Origin: Hephaestia sp. MAHUQ-44
GTDB lineage: Bacteria; Pseudomonadota; Alphaproteobacteria; Sphingomonadales; Sphingomonadaceae
Direction of reading: 5' to 3'
DNA: 64,000 nt
NCBI RefSeq assembly: GCF_023806085.1
Contig: NZ_JAMSLX010000011.1
Span: 57,535-121,534, forward strand
A program made the position numbers and the translations under genes. Positions within the stretch are counted from its first letter, which is position 1. Each line of letters opens with the position of its first letter. The notes under the pieces are model-generated. The model worked only from the letters and a program-made list of their open reading frames with translations, was not told where the DNA came from and did no database searches. Positions 18,211 to 25,639 of this stretch are shown one piece after another.

Positions 18211-18903
18211 ATGCGCGGATTCCTGATCGCAATGGCGGCATCGGCGGCGATGCTCGCGACGCCTGCCCTGGCGCAACATCACGGCCATCGCGGTGTGGGT
18301 CATTGGCAGGGCAGCGGCCAGATTCATGGCCCCCAAACCCACGGCGAGTGGCGTGGCGAGCGTGGTGGTTCGTGGCATTGGAACGGCGCCGGCCAGCGCT
18401 GGGGCGGTGCGATTGAGGATCGCTGGTATGGCGGTGCGGGCGCGCCCGGCGGCTGGACGGCGTATCGCCAGCCGGTGCGCGGCGATGTGCTGCCGCCTTA
18501 TTGGCTGTCGCCATCGTGGACGGTGTGGGACTGGGCCGATTACGGGCTGCCGCGGCCGCCGCGCGGCTATGTCTGGTCGCGTTACTATGACGATGCGGTG
18601 CTGATCGACCGCGCGGGGCAAGTCCGCGATCACCGTGGCGACATGGATTGGGGCGATGACGATCGGGGGTATGACGATCCGGCCTATGACGACGGTTACC
18701 ACGCCGCGCCGCGCGTCGCGGTGCAGCCCGATGACGCCCGCTATCCCGCGCAGGTGGTGACGCGGTGCGTGGGCGATTGCGGGGGCGTGTTTGCCAATGG
18801 CTATTATTATCCGCCGCAGACCGAAACCACGGTCACGATTCCCGCGCGACCCCCGGTGGTGCGGACCATCACCACGGCCCCGGCAGGGCCGGCGCGGCGC
18901 TGA
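18211..18903 (+). CDS. RcnB-like periplasmic protein
   Basis: A 230-residue exported protein (signal peptide MRGFLIAMAASAAMLATPALAQ). A His/Trp/Gly-rich N-terminal half is followed by the RcnB-family core: RGDVLPPYWL, DYGLPRPPRGYVWSRY and DDAVLIDRAGQV. RcnB proteins are linked to nickel and cobalt homeostasis, but most family members are uncharacterised. An Asp/Tyr-rich stretch (DDDRGYDDPAYDD) and a C-terminal Cys pair (RCVGDCGGV) are extra. It is followed by a 660-bp gene-free region. Confidence 0.78.
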   Translation: MRGFLIAMAASAAMLATPALAQHHGHRGVGHWQGSGQIHGPQTHGEWRGERGGSWHWNGAGQRWGGAIEDRWYGGAGAPGGWTAYRQPVRGDVLPPYWLSPSWTVWDWADYGLPRPPRGYVWSRYYDDAVLIDRAGQVRDHRGDMDWGDDDRGYDDPAYDDGYHAAPRVAVQPDDARYPAQVVTRCVGDCGGVFANGYYYPPQTETTVTIPARPPVVRTITTAPAGPARR

Positions 18904-19567
18904 AATCGTCGCGCGCCCGGCGCCGAACGACGTCAAGACGGTTGCGTAACGGCCATTTCCGCGCCAAACGGAAGATCGGCGTCACGCCGCTTGCGTCTGC
19001 CCTTGCGGGCAGGCGTTTCTGGGGGGTCGGTCCGGCACGCTTCATTGTGCGCCGGACCGGCTTGCGGACATCGCGCGACCGGCACCAGCCGGGTCGCGCG
19101 CGCTGTCGGCGATACGGGTAGCGAATCGCGGATGCGCGCCTGAAAAGGGCGCCCGAGAACGACGCCGCGCGGCGACATGCCTGAGTATATGCCATCCCGC
19201 TTGCACGCAGCATGTCGACAACCGTTGTCGCGCGGTCAGCCGCGTCGGGGCCGCGCGAAGTTGACAAAGTTGACAGTTGCAAGGGGGTAGGCATGCCCCG
19301 GCGCCACGCCCTGCGCGCCCGTAGCGGTCCGCCTGTAACGATGCAGGCGCTCGGCACAGGGGCACGGACGGGTTCGTGCGGTCGCGAATGAGCCATGATC
19401 GTTCCTTCAAGCCTGGCGCCGTACCGATATAACCTAATAGGCGTTTGTAGGACATATCTATGTGCCGATATGGCTGATCGCGCCGAAGGGGCGGCCGAAC
19501 GAGTGCGGGGCTTGACGCGTCATCAATTGCGTGATGGTATCACATTACATTGTCGGGAGGCCTTGAT
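18904..19567. other. Gene-free 664-bp stretch
   Basis: I see no convincing gene on either strand. The stretch contains a hairpin (GGTCCGGC at 19029-19036 with GCCGGACC at 19051-19058), a TTGACA-rich patch near 19260 and, at its right end, a likely promoter for exbD: CTTGAC near 19511 and TATCAC about 20 bp further on. Confidence 0.5.
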
Positions 19568-19987
19568 ATGCGTCATCGTCCCGTTTTCGCCGCCCCGGCC
19601 GAGCCCGTGCCGGTGTTTGCGATCAATATCACCCCGCTGATCGACGTGCTGCTGGTGCTGCTCGTGATGATGATCCTCACCATCCCGACGATGATGCACG
19701 AGGTGCCGATCGACCTGCCGCAGCCGGGGCCGGTCGCCGTCGCTGACCGCGTGACGCACGAACTGGCGATCGCGCGCGACGGCGGCCTGACGCTCGATGG
19801 TGCGCCGGCGAGCGATGCGGCGCTGATCGGCCGGCTTGCGGTGCAGAGGGCCGATCCGGCGAACGAACTCGTCATGCGCACCGATCCCGATGCCCGTTAC
19901 GATCGGTTCGCCCGTGTCCTCGCCGATGTGAAGCGCGCCGGGGTCACGCGGCTGGGCTTCGTCGGCAATGCGACGATGGTCGAATAG
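19568..19987 (+). CDS. ExbD/TolR-family biopolymer transport protein
   Basis: A 139-residue single-span protein. After a short cytoplasmic tail comes the transmembrane segment with the essential Asp (INITPLIDVLLVLLVMMIL), then a periplasmic domain ending in VLADVKRAGVTRLGFVG. ExbD pairs with ExbB to energise TonB. No exbB or tonB is adjacent, so this is an orphan subunit. ATG 19568 has CGGGAGG upstream. Confidence 0.88.
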   Translation: MRHRPVFAAPAEPVPVFAINITPLIDVLLVLLVMMILTIPTMMHEVPIDLPQPGPVAVADRVTHELAIARDGGLTLDGAPASDAALIGRLAVQRADPANELVMRTDPDARYDRFARVLADVKRAGVTRLGFVGNATMVE

Positions 19988-20172
19988 ACGATCCGCGCGC
20001 GGACGGGAGCAGGCGCGGTGCGTCAACCCCGGCGGCACACCCGGCAATAGCGCCATGATGGACACGATTCCGGCAGCCCGGCCCGAAACGGACTCGGTTG
20101 GGCGCTGACCTGCAGCGCGCCGTCAACGATTTGGTGATGGCGGCACCGCATGATGGCGGGGGCAGGAGCGTG

Positions 20173-20760
20173 ATGAAGTACGAACCCGAATTCCATCGCA
20201 AGCGGGCGCGGCGGTATCGGCGGCGCGGGCAGTGGGGTGCGCTGGGAGTGCGCGATGTTGCGCTGATGATGGCGGGCGGGATTGCGCTGGGGCTGGTGAT
20301 TGCGGCGCCCGAGCGCGCCGGGCAGGCGCTGGGCACGGTGGCGACGACGGCCGATCGGGCCGCGACGGCGGCGCGCGCGCTGGTGACACTGAGGGGCGCG
20401 GGCACGGCGATGCCGGCGCGGCATTTCGGGCGATGCTTCACCGGCGGCGGCACCAATTGCGTGGTCGATGGCGATACGTTCTGGATCGACGGCGAGAAGG
20501 TGCGCGTGGCCGATATCGACGCCCCCGAAACGCATCCGCCGCGCTGCGCCGAGGAGAGGCGGCTGGGCCATGCGGCGACCGTGCGGTTGCAGGCGCTGCT
20601 CAACGCCGGGCCGTTCACGCTGGTGACGGCCGACCGCGATACCGATCGCTATGGCCGCAAGCTCAGGATCGTCGAGCGCGACGGTCAATCGCTGGGCGCG
20701 GTGCTGGTGGACGAAGGGCTGGCCCGCGAATGGGGCGGACGGCGCGCGCCGTGGTGCTGA
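20173..20760 (+). CDS. Thermonuclease-family (SNase-like) protein, membrane-anchored
   Basis: A 195-residue protein with a basic N-terminus, one transmembrane helix (VALMMAGGIALGLVIAA) and a staphylococcal-nuclease domain. The core motifs are VVDGDTFWIDGEKVRVADIDAPE, DTDRYGRKLRI and LVDEGLARE, including the catalytic Arg and acidic residues. It is likely a periplasm-facing nuclease. ATG 20173 has GGAG upstream. It borders the lower-GC HNH/methyltransferase island. Confidence 0.85.
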   Translation: MKYEPEFHRKRARRYRRRGQWGALGVRDVALMMAGGIALGLVIAAPERAGQALGTVATTADRAATAARALVTLRGAGTAMPARHFGRCFTGGGTNCVVDGDTFWIDGEKVRVADIDAPETHPPRCAEERRLGHAATVRLQALLNAGPFTLVTADRDTDRYGRKLRIVERDGQSLGAVLVDEGLAREWGGRRAPWC

Positions 20761-20982
20761 GGGTATTATCCCGGCTGGGATGATTGCACTTTCGGTTTCG
20801 GCTCCGATACATCCCACTCGTTGAACGACGTTTTGTGTTGGCCAAGTGCATAATTGAAGGCGCCGTCATTATGCGTTGTGTGAAATCTCGCCGCGGCCGC
20901 AATGGAGGCAGTGGGATGAAATGACGCGCTTGCCGGGTTTTTTCATCGGATTAGGATATGGGATCATAAGCGGGGGCAATCG

Positions 20983-22143
20983 GTGGCCGGTAGAAGTTGG
21001 TTCGAAGCGGTAACAAATGCCGTCCGTCGCCACGTGGCAGAAACCGGCTCAGGCATATTCACGCGGCAAGCACTGATCGATTCCCAGCTTGATGCCATTG
21101 TAGCAGATACCGGGTCTGCCGGAGCCACACCGCATCAGACCTTGAGCCGTGAATTGCAGCAGTTGCGCGACACCGGGCTGATCGAGTTTCTTGATCAGGG
21201 CACCTACCGCTGGAGAGGGGCTGCACTCGATTCATTTCGAAACGGAGCGAGCAAAGGCATTTTCGTGATTGGATCGCATTCGATCTATCAGGATGAGCCG
21301 GAGCGCTTTTACCGCTTCCCGGAGCGATGGAGGGCAAATGCCTCAAAGATTCTGGGTAATTGGATCATCTATCAAGAGCCCAGACGTGCAGGCCGACGTG
21401 GGTATTACGCGGTCGCTAAGTTCGATAGGATCGTATCCGATCCGGCGAATGAGGATATGTATCTGGGGCTCATCGAGCCCGGCTCCTATCTGGAGTTCGG
21501 GCGCGACGTGCCTTTTCAATTGGACGGTCGGGCGGTCGAGCGTGGGCTTCTGAACCCCGACGGGCGTTTGAACAATGGGCGTGCTATTCAGTCCATTCGG
21601 ACAATCTCAGATGAAGACTTCAATCGGATCGTCGATCTTGGGTTGGTTGATGAGGACGACCTTCTACCCAGGATCGACGACCACGAGCCGTCATCAAGCA
21701 TGGTTCGCGAGGAACGTTTTGAGTGGGAAGGACCTATCGACAGAGCGACCATGCTGGTCAGCCGCACGGTCCGGGATCGGCAGTTTCGCAAGCGTGTTCT
21801 TGACGTATACGATTGTCGGTGCGCGTTGACAGGAATGAAGTTGATCAATGGCGGCGGTAGAGCTGAGGCACAGGCCGCGCATATCATGAGCGTGGGAGCC
21901 GGTGGGCCTGATGTGGTTAATAACGGGATCGCACTTTCGGGCACGGTGCACTGGATGTTCGATCGCGGGCTGATCACCCTGAGCGACGAGGGGGAAATCC
22001 TACTCTCGCGTAAGATCAACGATATCGAGGGCGTGTCGAAGCTGATTTACGGTGATCGCAAGGCGCGGTTGCCGGTTTCTGACGCCCATCGGCCGCATGT
22101 GCGTTACCTTGCGTGGCATAGGCGCGAGTGCTTTCAGGCGTAA
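20983..22143 (+). CDS. HNH endonuclease with winged-helix and PUA/SRA-like domains
   Basis: A 386-residue putative restriction nuclease (COG3440-like). Residues about 1-80 look like a DpnI C-terminal-type winged helix (TLSRELQQLRDTGLIEFL, then DQGTYRW). Residues about 90-220 (KGIFVIGS, YYAVAKFDRIVSDP, YLGLIEPGSYLEF) resemble a modified-base reader of the PUA/EVE/SRA kind. Residues 265-330 form the HNH domain: AQAAHI (His300), VVNNGIAL (Asn) and HWMFDRGL (His323). The domain set suggests methylation-sensitive or methylation-dependent cleavage. The start is GTG 20983. GC content is lower than in the neighbours, implying transfer. The reader assignments are by eye. Confidence 0.8.
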   Translation: MAGRSWFEAVTNAVRRHVAETGSGIFTRQALIDSQLDAIVADTGSAGATPHQTLSRELQQLRDTGLIEFLDQGTYRWRGAALDSFRNGASKGIFVIGSHSIYQDEPERFYRFPERWRANASKILGNWIIYQEPRRAGRRGYYAVAKFDRIVSDPANEDMYLGLIEPGSYLEFGRDVPFQLDGRAVERGLLNPDGRLNNGRAIQSIRTISDEDFNRIVDLGLVDEDDLLPRIDDHEPSSSMVREERFEWEGPIDRATMLVSRTVRDRQFRKRVLDVYDCRCALTGMKLINGGGRAEAQAAHIMSVGAGGPDVVNNGIALSGTVHWMFDRGLITLSDEGEILLSRKINDIEGVSKLIYGDRKARLPVSDAHRPHVRYLAWHRRECFQA

Positions 22144-22260
22144 ACGAAGCTGGAAGCGGGTACTTAAACAGGCTCTCTGGACCATCGTTAACGGAGAATT
22201 GAAGGTGCCCGTCGCGGTGTTGCATGGAAAGTTGAATCTCTAGAGTCACTTAGCGCGATG

Positions 22261-22288
22261 TTGACTAACAGATTGATTCTGATACACT
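22261..22288 (+). promoter_or_regulatory. Promoter of the methyltransferase gene, probably leaderless
   Basis: TTGACT at 22261-22266 and TACACT at 22283-22288 are spaced by 16 bp. Transcription would start about 6-7 bp later, at or next to the ATG at 22295. No Shine-Dalgarno is present. Confidence 0.5.
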
Positions 22289-22294
22289 TTATTG

Positions 22295-22897
22295 ATGGAC
22301 ATAACCTACAATCTCAACGGGGGGTTTAAGCCTACCCTGAAACGTTTTGCTGATCTCAATGGCCCTGATTTCTTTCCAACGCCTCCGTGGGCAACTCATG
22401 CACTGATCGACAACGAAAAGTTCGTCGGCGAGATTTGGGAAAGTGCGTGCGGTAACGGCGCTATGTCAGAAGTGTTGAAATTAACGGGCAATCCAGTCAG
22501 TAGCTCGGATCTCTATGACCGAGGGTATGGAGACGATGGAGTCGATTTCTTGGAAGGCGAGCGTCAATCATCAAATATAATAACGAATCCACCTTATAAC
22601 GCGGCTGAAGGATTCGTGCGGGCTGGGCTTCGCTCAGCCGAGAAGAAGTTTGCTTTCTTGCTCCGACTTGCTTTTCTCGAAGGCGCCAATCGGCAGCGGA
22701 CGATTTTCTCCGATACGCCACCTTCTCGAGTATGGGTTTTTAGCGAGCGGATAACCTTTTATCCTGCCGGGGCAGTAAAAAAAGGCTCGGGGACTACCGC
22801 TTATGCTTGGTTCGTTTGGGACAAAGAAGCCGCGAACGGGACTGAACTGAAATGGTTCAAGCCTGGCTACAAATCCCGTTATGCAGTCGGTACTTGA
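22295..22897 (+). CDS. Small adenine-specific DNA methyltransferase
   Basis: A 200-residue SAM-dependent methyltransferase without an evident target-recognition domain. Motif X-like sequence (DFFPTPPWATHAL), motif I (ESACGNGAMSEVL) and the catalytic NPPY motif (ITNPPYNAAEGF, residues 98-101) come in the gamma-class order and indicate N6-adenine or N4-cytosine methylation. It resembles methyltransferases carried by phages. The GC content is low for this genome. Its 3' end overlaps the opposite-strand gene by 19 bp, and it follows the HNH nuclease gene by 151 bp, so a restriction-modification pair is plausible but unproven. Confidence 0.8.
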   Translation: MDITYNLNGGFKPTLKRFADLNGPDFFPTPPWATHALIDNEKFVGEIWESACGNGAMSEVLKLTGNPVSSSDLYDRGYGDDGVDFLEGERQSSNIITNPPYNAAEGFVRAGLRSAEKKFAFLLRLAFLEGANRQRTIFSDTPPSRVWVFSERITFYPAGAVKKGSGTTAYAWFVWDKEAANGTELKWFKPGYKSRYAVGT

Positions 22898-23190
22898 TCG
22901 AGAAATTTTACCCCGGTGTCGGTTATCGTAATCTCCTCTGTAGAGGCATGATATGTGGCATAGCCTTTCGTGAACATGCTTGTAGTTGTGTCTCGATGGG
23001 AAACTAGATTTCGTACCTTCTGGCTAAAATGCGTGTCGTTGCGATCGTTCAATATCTCTGCGTCTATTCCATCTGGTTTAAATAATGCCTCAAGTTCCGT
23101 AATTAGTTTCGGCATAGAGATGGTCCCTCCTGCATCTCTGGCAGCGATCAGCGCTGGAATGACTAACTCTCGTTCGCGGACTCTTGCCAT
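22879..23190 (-). CDS. Winged-helix-like protein of the HNH/methyltransferase island
   Basis: A 103-residue protein of unknown function. The sequence FSQKVRNLVSHR followed by MFTKGYATYHASTEEITITDTGVKFLD looks like a winged-helix domain similar to those at the N-terminus of Mrr-type restriction proteins. ATG 23190 has AGAGGAAAT context with a strong AGAGGAGAAGAGGAA ribosome site. It is tail-to-tail with the methyltransferase gene, overlapping by 19 bp. A DNA-binding accessory or regulator of the neighbouring nuclease is an inference. Confidence 0.65.
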   Translation of the reverse strand: MARVRERELVIPALIAARDAGGTISMPKLITELEALFKPDGIDAEILNDRNDTHFSQKVRNLVSHRDTTTSMFTKGYATYHASTEEITITDTGVKFLDQVPTA

Positions 23191-23271
23191 TTCCTCTTCT
23201 CCTCTTGATCTTTGTCTAATGTGAGTAAATCCCATGCCGTCGGTCGGCGCTTGGCGCGGCCGGCCGGGAGC

Positions 23272-23295
23272 GCGGATTAGCTTGCGCTAATCCGC
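23272..23295 (-). terminator. Hairpin after nrdB
   Basis: GCGGATTAGC at 23272-23281 pairs perfectly with 23286-23295 over a 4-nt loop, 13 bp past the nrdB stop. There is no U tract, so termination is only likely. It also marks the right edge of the lower-GC island. Confidence 0.5.
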
Positions 23296-23308
23296 TGCGC
23301 GACGCGCC

Positions 23309-24364
23309 TTACTCCGCCGCAATCCCCGCCTTGTCGAACATATCCTGCGGCGCTTCGCCGTCTTCGTTCGCGGCCTTGGCGTGGTTGGCTTTCTGGCGCT
23401 TGTCGAAGCTGTCCCATACCTCGTTCCAATTGCCGCGCGTGGCGGCCTTGGAATATTCGGTGGCGCGCTGTTCGAAGAAATTGGCGTGCTCGACGCCGTT
23501 GAGCAGCGGGGCGAGCCAGGGCAGGGGGTGCTCGTCGATCATGTAGATCGGCTTGAGACCGAGCTGGTTCAGCCGCCAATCGGCGATGTAGCGGATGTAC
23601 TTCTTGATTTCCTTGGGCGTCATGCCGGGCACCGGGCCCATTTCGAACGCAAGGTCGATGAACGCATCCTCGAGCCGCACCGTCGTCTGGCACTGATCGA
23701 GAATGTCGTCCTTCACCGCGCGGGTCAGGCAATCGCGTTCCTTGCAGAAGGCGTGGAACAGCTTGATGATGCCCTCGCAGTGCAGGCTCTCGTCGCGCAC
23801 GCTCCAGCTGATGATCTGGCCCATGCCCTTCATCTTGTTGAAGCGCGGGAAGTTCATCAGCATCGCGAAGCTGGCGAAGAGCTGTAGCCCCTCGGTGAAG
23901 CCGCCGAACATCGCCAGCGTGCGCGCGATATCCTCATCAGTATCGACGGTGAAACGCTGCAGATAATCGTGCTTGTCCTTCATCTCGGCATAATCGAGGA
24001 AGGCGCCATATTCGCTCTCGGGCATGCCGATCGTATCGAGCAGGTGGCTGTACGCGGCGATGTGCACCGTCTCCATGTTGGAGAAAGCGGCGAGCATCAT
24101 CTTGATCTCGGTCGGCTTGAACACGCGGCCGTATTTGTCGTGGTAGCAATCCTGCACCTCGATATCGGCCTGGGTGAAGAAGCGGAAAATCTGCGTCAGC
24201 AGGTTGCGCTCGTGATCGGTCAGCTTCTGGGCCCAATCGCGGCAATCCTCGCCCAGCGGCACTTCCTCGGGCATCCAGTGGATCTGCTGCTGGCGCTTCC
24301 AGAAATCATAGGCCCAGGGATATTCGAAGGGCTTGTACTGCTTGCGGGCTTCGGTGAGTGACAT
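23309..24364 (-). CDS. nrdB: Ribonucleotide reductase class Ia, small subunit
   Basis: Carries the di-iron tyrosyl radical used by NrdA to make deoxyribonucleotides. The 351-residue protein has the metal-ligand regions (WMPEEVPLGEDCRDW, FSNMETVHIAAYSHLLDT, SVRDESLHCEGIIKLFH) and a C-terminal acidic tail for NrdA binding. ATG 24364 has AAGGAG 8 bp upstream. It lies downstream of three tiny membrane-protein genes on the same strand; nrdA is separated from it by a gene on the other strand. Confidence 0.96.
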   Translation of the reverse strand: MSLTEARKQYKPFEYPWAYDFWKRQQQIHWMPEEVPLGEDCRDWAQKLTDHERNLLTQIFRFFTQADIEVQDCYHDKYGRVFKPTEIKMMLAAFSNMETVHIAAYSHLLDTIGMPESEYGAFLDYAEMKDKHDYLQRFTVDTDEDIARTLAMFGGFTEGLQLFASFAMLMNFPRFNKMKGMGQIISWSVRDESLHCEGIIKLFHAFCKERDCLTRAVKDDILDQCQTTVRLEDAFIDLAFEMGPVPGMTPKEIKKYIRYIADWRLNQLGLKPIYMIDEHPLPWLAPLLNGVEHANFFEQRATEYSKAATRGNWNEVWDSFDKRQKANHAKAANEDGEAPQDMFDKAGIAAE

Positions 24365-24431
24365 GGAGCTTACTCCTTGCGAGATGAAACGGGTGAAAGG
24401 GTGCCCGAAGGCATGAGGCGGGGGGCACTCG

Positions 24432-24641
24432 TCATCCGACGCCCTCGAACGACAGCAAGGCGAAGGCGAAGATGCCGAGGATGAGCGCGAGCGCCGCCAG
24501 CATCGTGCCGATCAGCCGCCGCGCGTAGACACCCTGCTCGGTCACCACCGGGCGCGTGACGACATAGGCGGTGGCCGCCGCCGCCGCGGCCGCGGTCAGC
24601 CCCATGATGATTGGGGGAGCAATGAAAATGGCGATGGTCAT
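24432..24641 (-). CDS. Small two-helix membrane protein
   Basis: A 69-residue protein with two predicted membrane helices (IMGLTAAAAAAATAYVV and MLAALALILGIFAFALL). I do not recognise a family. Its ATG overlaps the stop of the preceding gene by 4 bases (ATGA), and it is 67 bp upstream of nrdB, so it probably belongs to the nrdB transcript. Confidence 0.6.
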   Translation of the reverse strand: MTIAIFIAPPIIMGLTAAAAAAATAYVVTRPVVTEQGVYARRLIGTMLAALALILGIFAFALLSFEGVG

Positions 24642-24931
24642 CGGGGGTGCCTCGTGCGGACGTAGACGGTCGCGCCGCCCTTGCGCGCGCCGATCCCCAG
24701 GAAGGCGATCCCGATGAAATAGCCGAAATCGTACCAGCCGCCGTTGTTGGGGACGGCATAGATCGCGACATCGGACATGAACAACGACAAGACCCATGCG
24801 ACGGGGAAGATGAAGCCGTGCCAGACGCCGAGCAGAAAGCCCGGCGCGGTGGGGGCGACGGCGGTCGTGACCTGCGCAGCGCAGGCGGCGAGGGCGGCAA
24901 AGAGCGGCAAGGCGAGCAAGCGCGGGCGCAT
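24638..24931 (-). CDS. Small membrane lipoprotein-like protein
   Basis: A 97-residue protein with a lipoprotein-type N-terminus (LLALPLFAALAACAAQ, lipobox Cys17) followed by two hydrophobic segments (FLLGVWHGFIFPVAWVLSLF and YDFGYFIGIAFLGIG). The motif GVWHGFIFP...GGWYDFGYFIG occurs in small bacterial membrane proteins of unknown function. ATGA overlaps join it to the genes on both sides. Confidence 0.65.
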   Translation of the reverse strand: MRPRLLALPLFAALAACAAQVTTAVAPTAPGFLLGVWHGFIFPVAWVLSLFMSDVAIYAVPNNGGWYDFGYFIGIAFLGIGARKGGATVYVRTRHPR

Positions 24932-25095
24932 CAGTGGCTCCTTGCGGTGAACAGCACGCCCACCCCGGCCAGCACGACGATGGCGACGGCCAGCAGCACG
25001 ACGAGGCGCGGAATCGGTTGCTCGCGGCGGGTGCGCTTCCACGCGATCAGCACCGCGATCGCGGCGAGCGCGGCGATGACGAACGGCGCGATCAT
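24931..25095 (-). CDS. Small membrane protein, first of a three-gene overlap string
   Basis: A 54-residue protein with two hydrophobic stretches (FVIAALAAIAVLIAW and LVVLLAVAIVVLAGVGVLF) separated by a basic loop. ATG 25095 has GGAG about 9 bp upstream, and its stop overlaps the next start (ATGA). No family was recognised. The length and position suggest it heads the small-protein-nrdB transcript. Confidence 0.55.
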   Translation of the reverse strand: MIAPFVIAALAAIAVLIAWKRTRREQPIPRLVVLLAVAIVVLAGVGVLFTARSH

Positions 25096-25178
25096 ACAGC
25101 GGCGCTCCGGCCCGCGCCCCATGCATCCAATCGCGGGGCGGCTCGTTTGATCCCTGCACGCAGATGAGGAGGATCACG

Positions 25179-25430
25179 ATGGTCGATGCCAGCAGCATCA
25201 AGGACAATATGACGGTGATCGGCGCCGACGGCGTCCATCTCGGCACCGTCGATCATATGGATGGCGACCGGATCAAGCTGACCAGGGCCGATAGCCCGCA
25301 GGGGCCGGGCGGCGAGGGTGCGAAGCATCACTGGCTGCCGATCGGCCTGGTCGCCGATATCGAGGGCGACACGGTGCGCCTCTCGGCCACCGCGCAGAAC
25401 GCGCAGGATCTGTTCGAAGAGGCGGAATAG
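25179..25430 (+). CDS. DUF2171 (PRC-barrel-like) protein
   Basis: An 83-residue acidic protein with the compact beta-barrel pattern of DUF2171 (MTVIGADGVHLGTVDHMDGDRIKL, then HHWLPIGLVADIEGDTVRLS). Such proteins are abundant in alphaproteobacteria; the function is unknown, with stress roles suggested. ATG 25179 has GAGGAGG upstream. It stands alone, divergent from the small membrane-protein string. Confidence 0.8.
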   Translation: MVDASSIKDNMTVIGADGVHLGTVDHMDGDRIKLTRADSPQGPGGEGAKHHWLPIGLVADIEGDTVRLSATAQNAQDLFEEAE

Positions 25431-25536
25431 ACCGCCCGATCGCGCCGCCAGATACATCGCCACCTCGGTCCGCAACGCGCGGGCCCGGAGGGGTGATATC
25501 TTGGCGGCATTCGGCACGGTCATTCTATCCACGCGG

Positions 25537-25556
25537 CCCCTGCGGAGGCGCAGGGG
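25537..25556. repeat. Hairpin repeat beyond nrdA
   Basis: CCCCTGCG at 25537-25544 and CGCAGGGG at 25549-25556 form an 8-bp stem with a GAGG loop. The sequence CCTCCGCAGGGGCG at 25612-25625 is a reversed copy of its left half. It may terminate nrdA, but the repetition suggests another dispersed hairpin. Confidence 0.55.
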
Positions 25557-25639
25557 CGGTTGCTGTTTCCCAGGCGCACGCTTTTGCCGGGGAAGGTGGC
25601 ACGAGCCCCAGCCTCCGCAGGGGCGCGAACGTCAGGCGC

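Noticed and set aside
19042..19455. 137-residue minus-strand frame in the gene-free stretch
   Set aside because: Arg/Cys/Ala-rich, typical of a random GC-rich frame, with no ribosome site.
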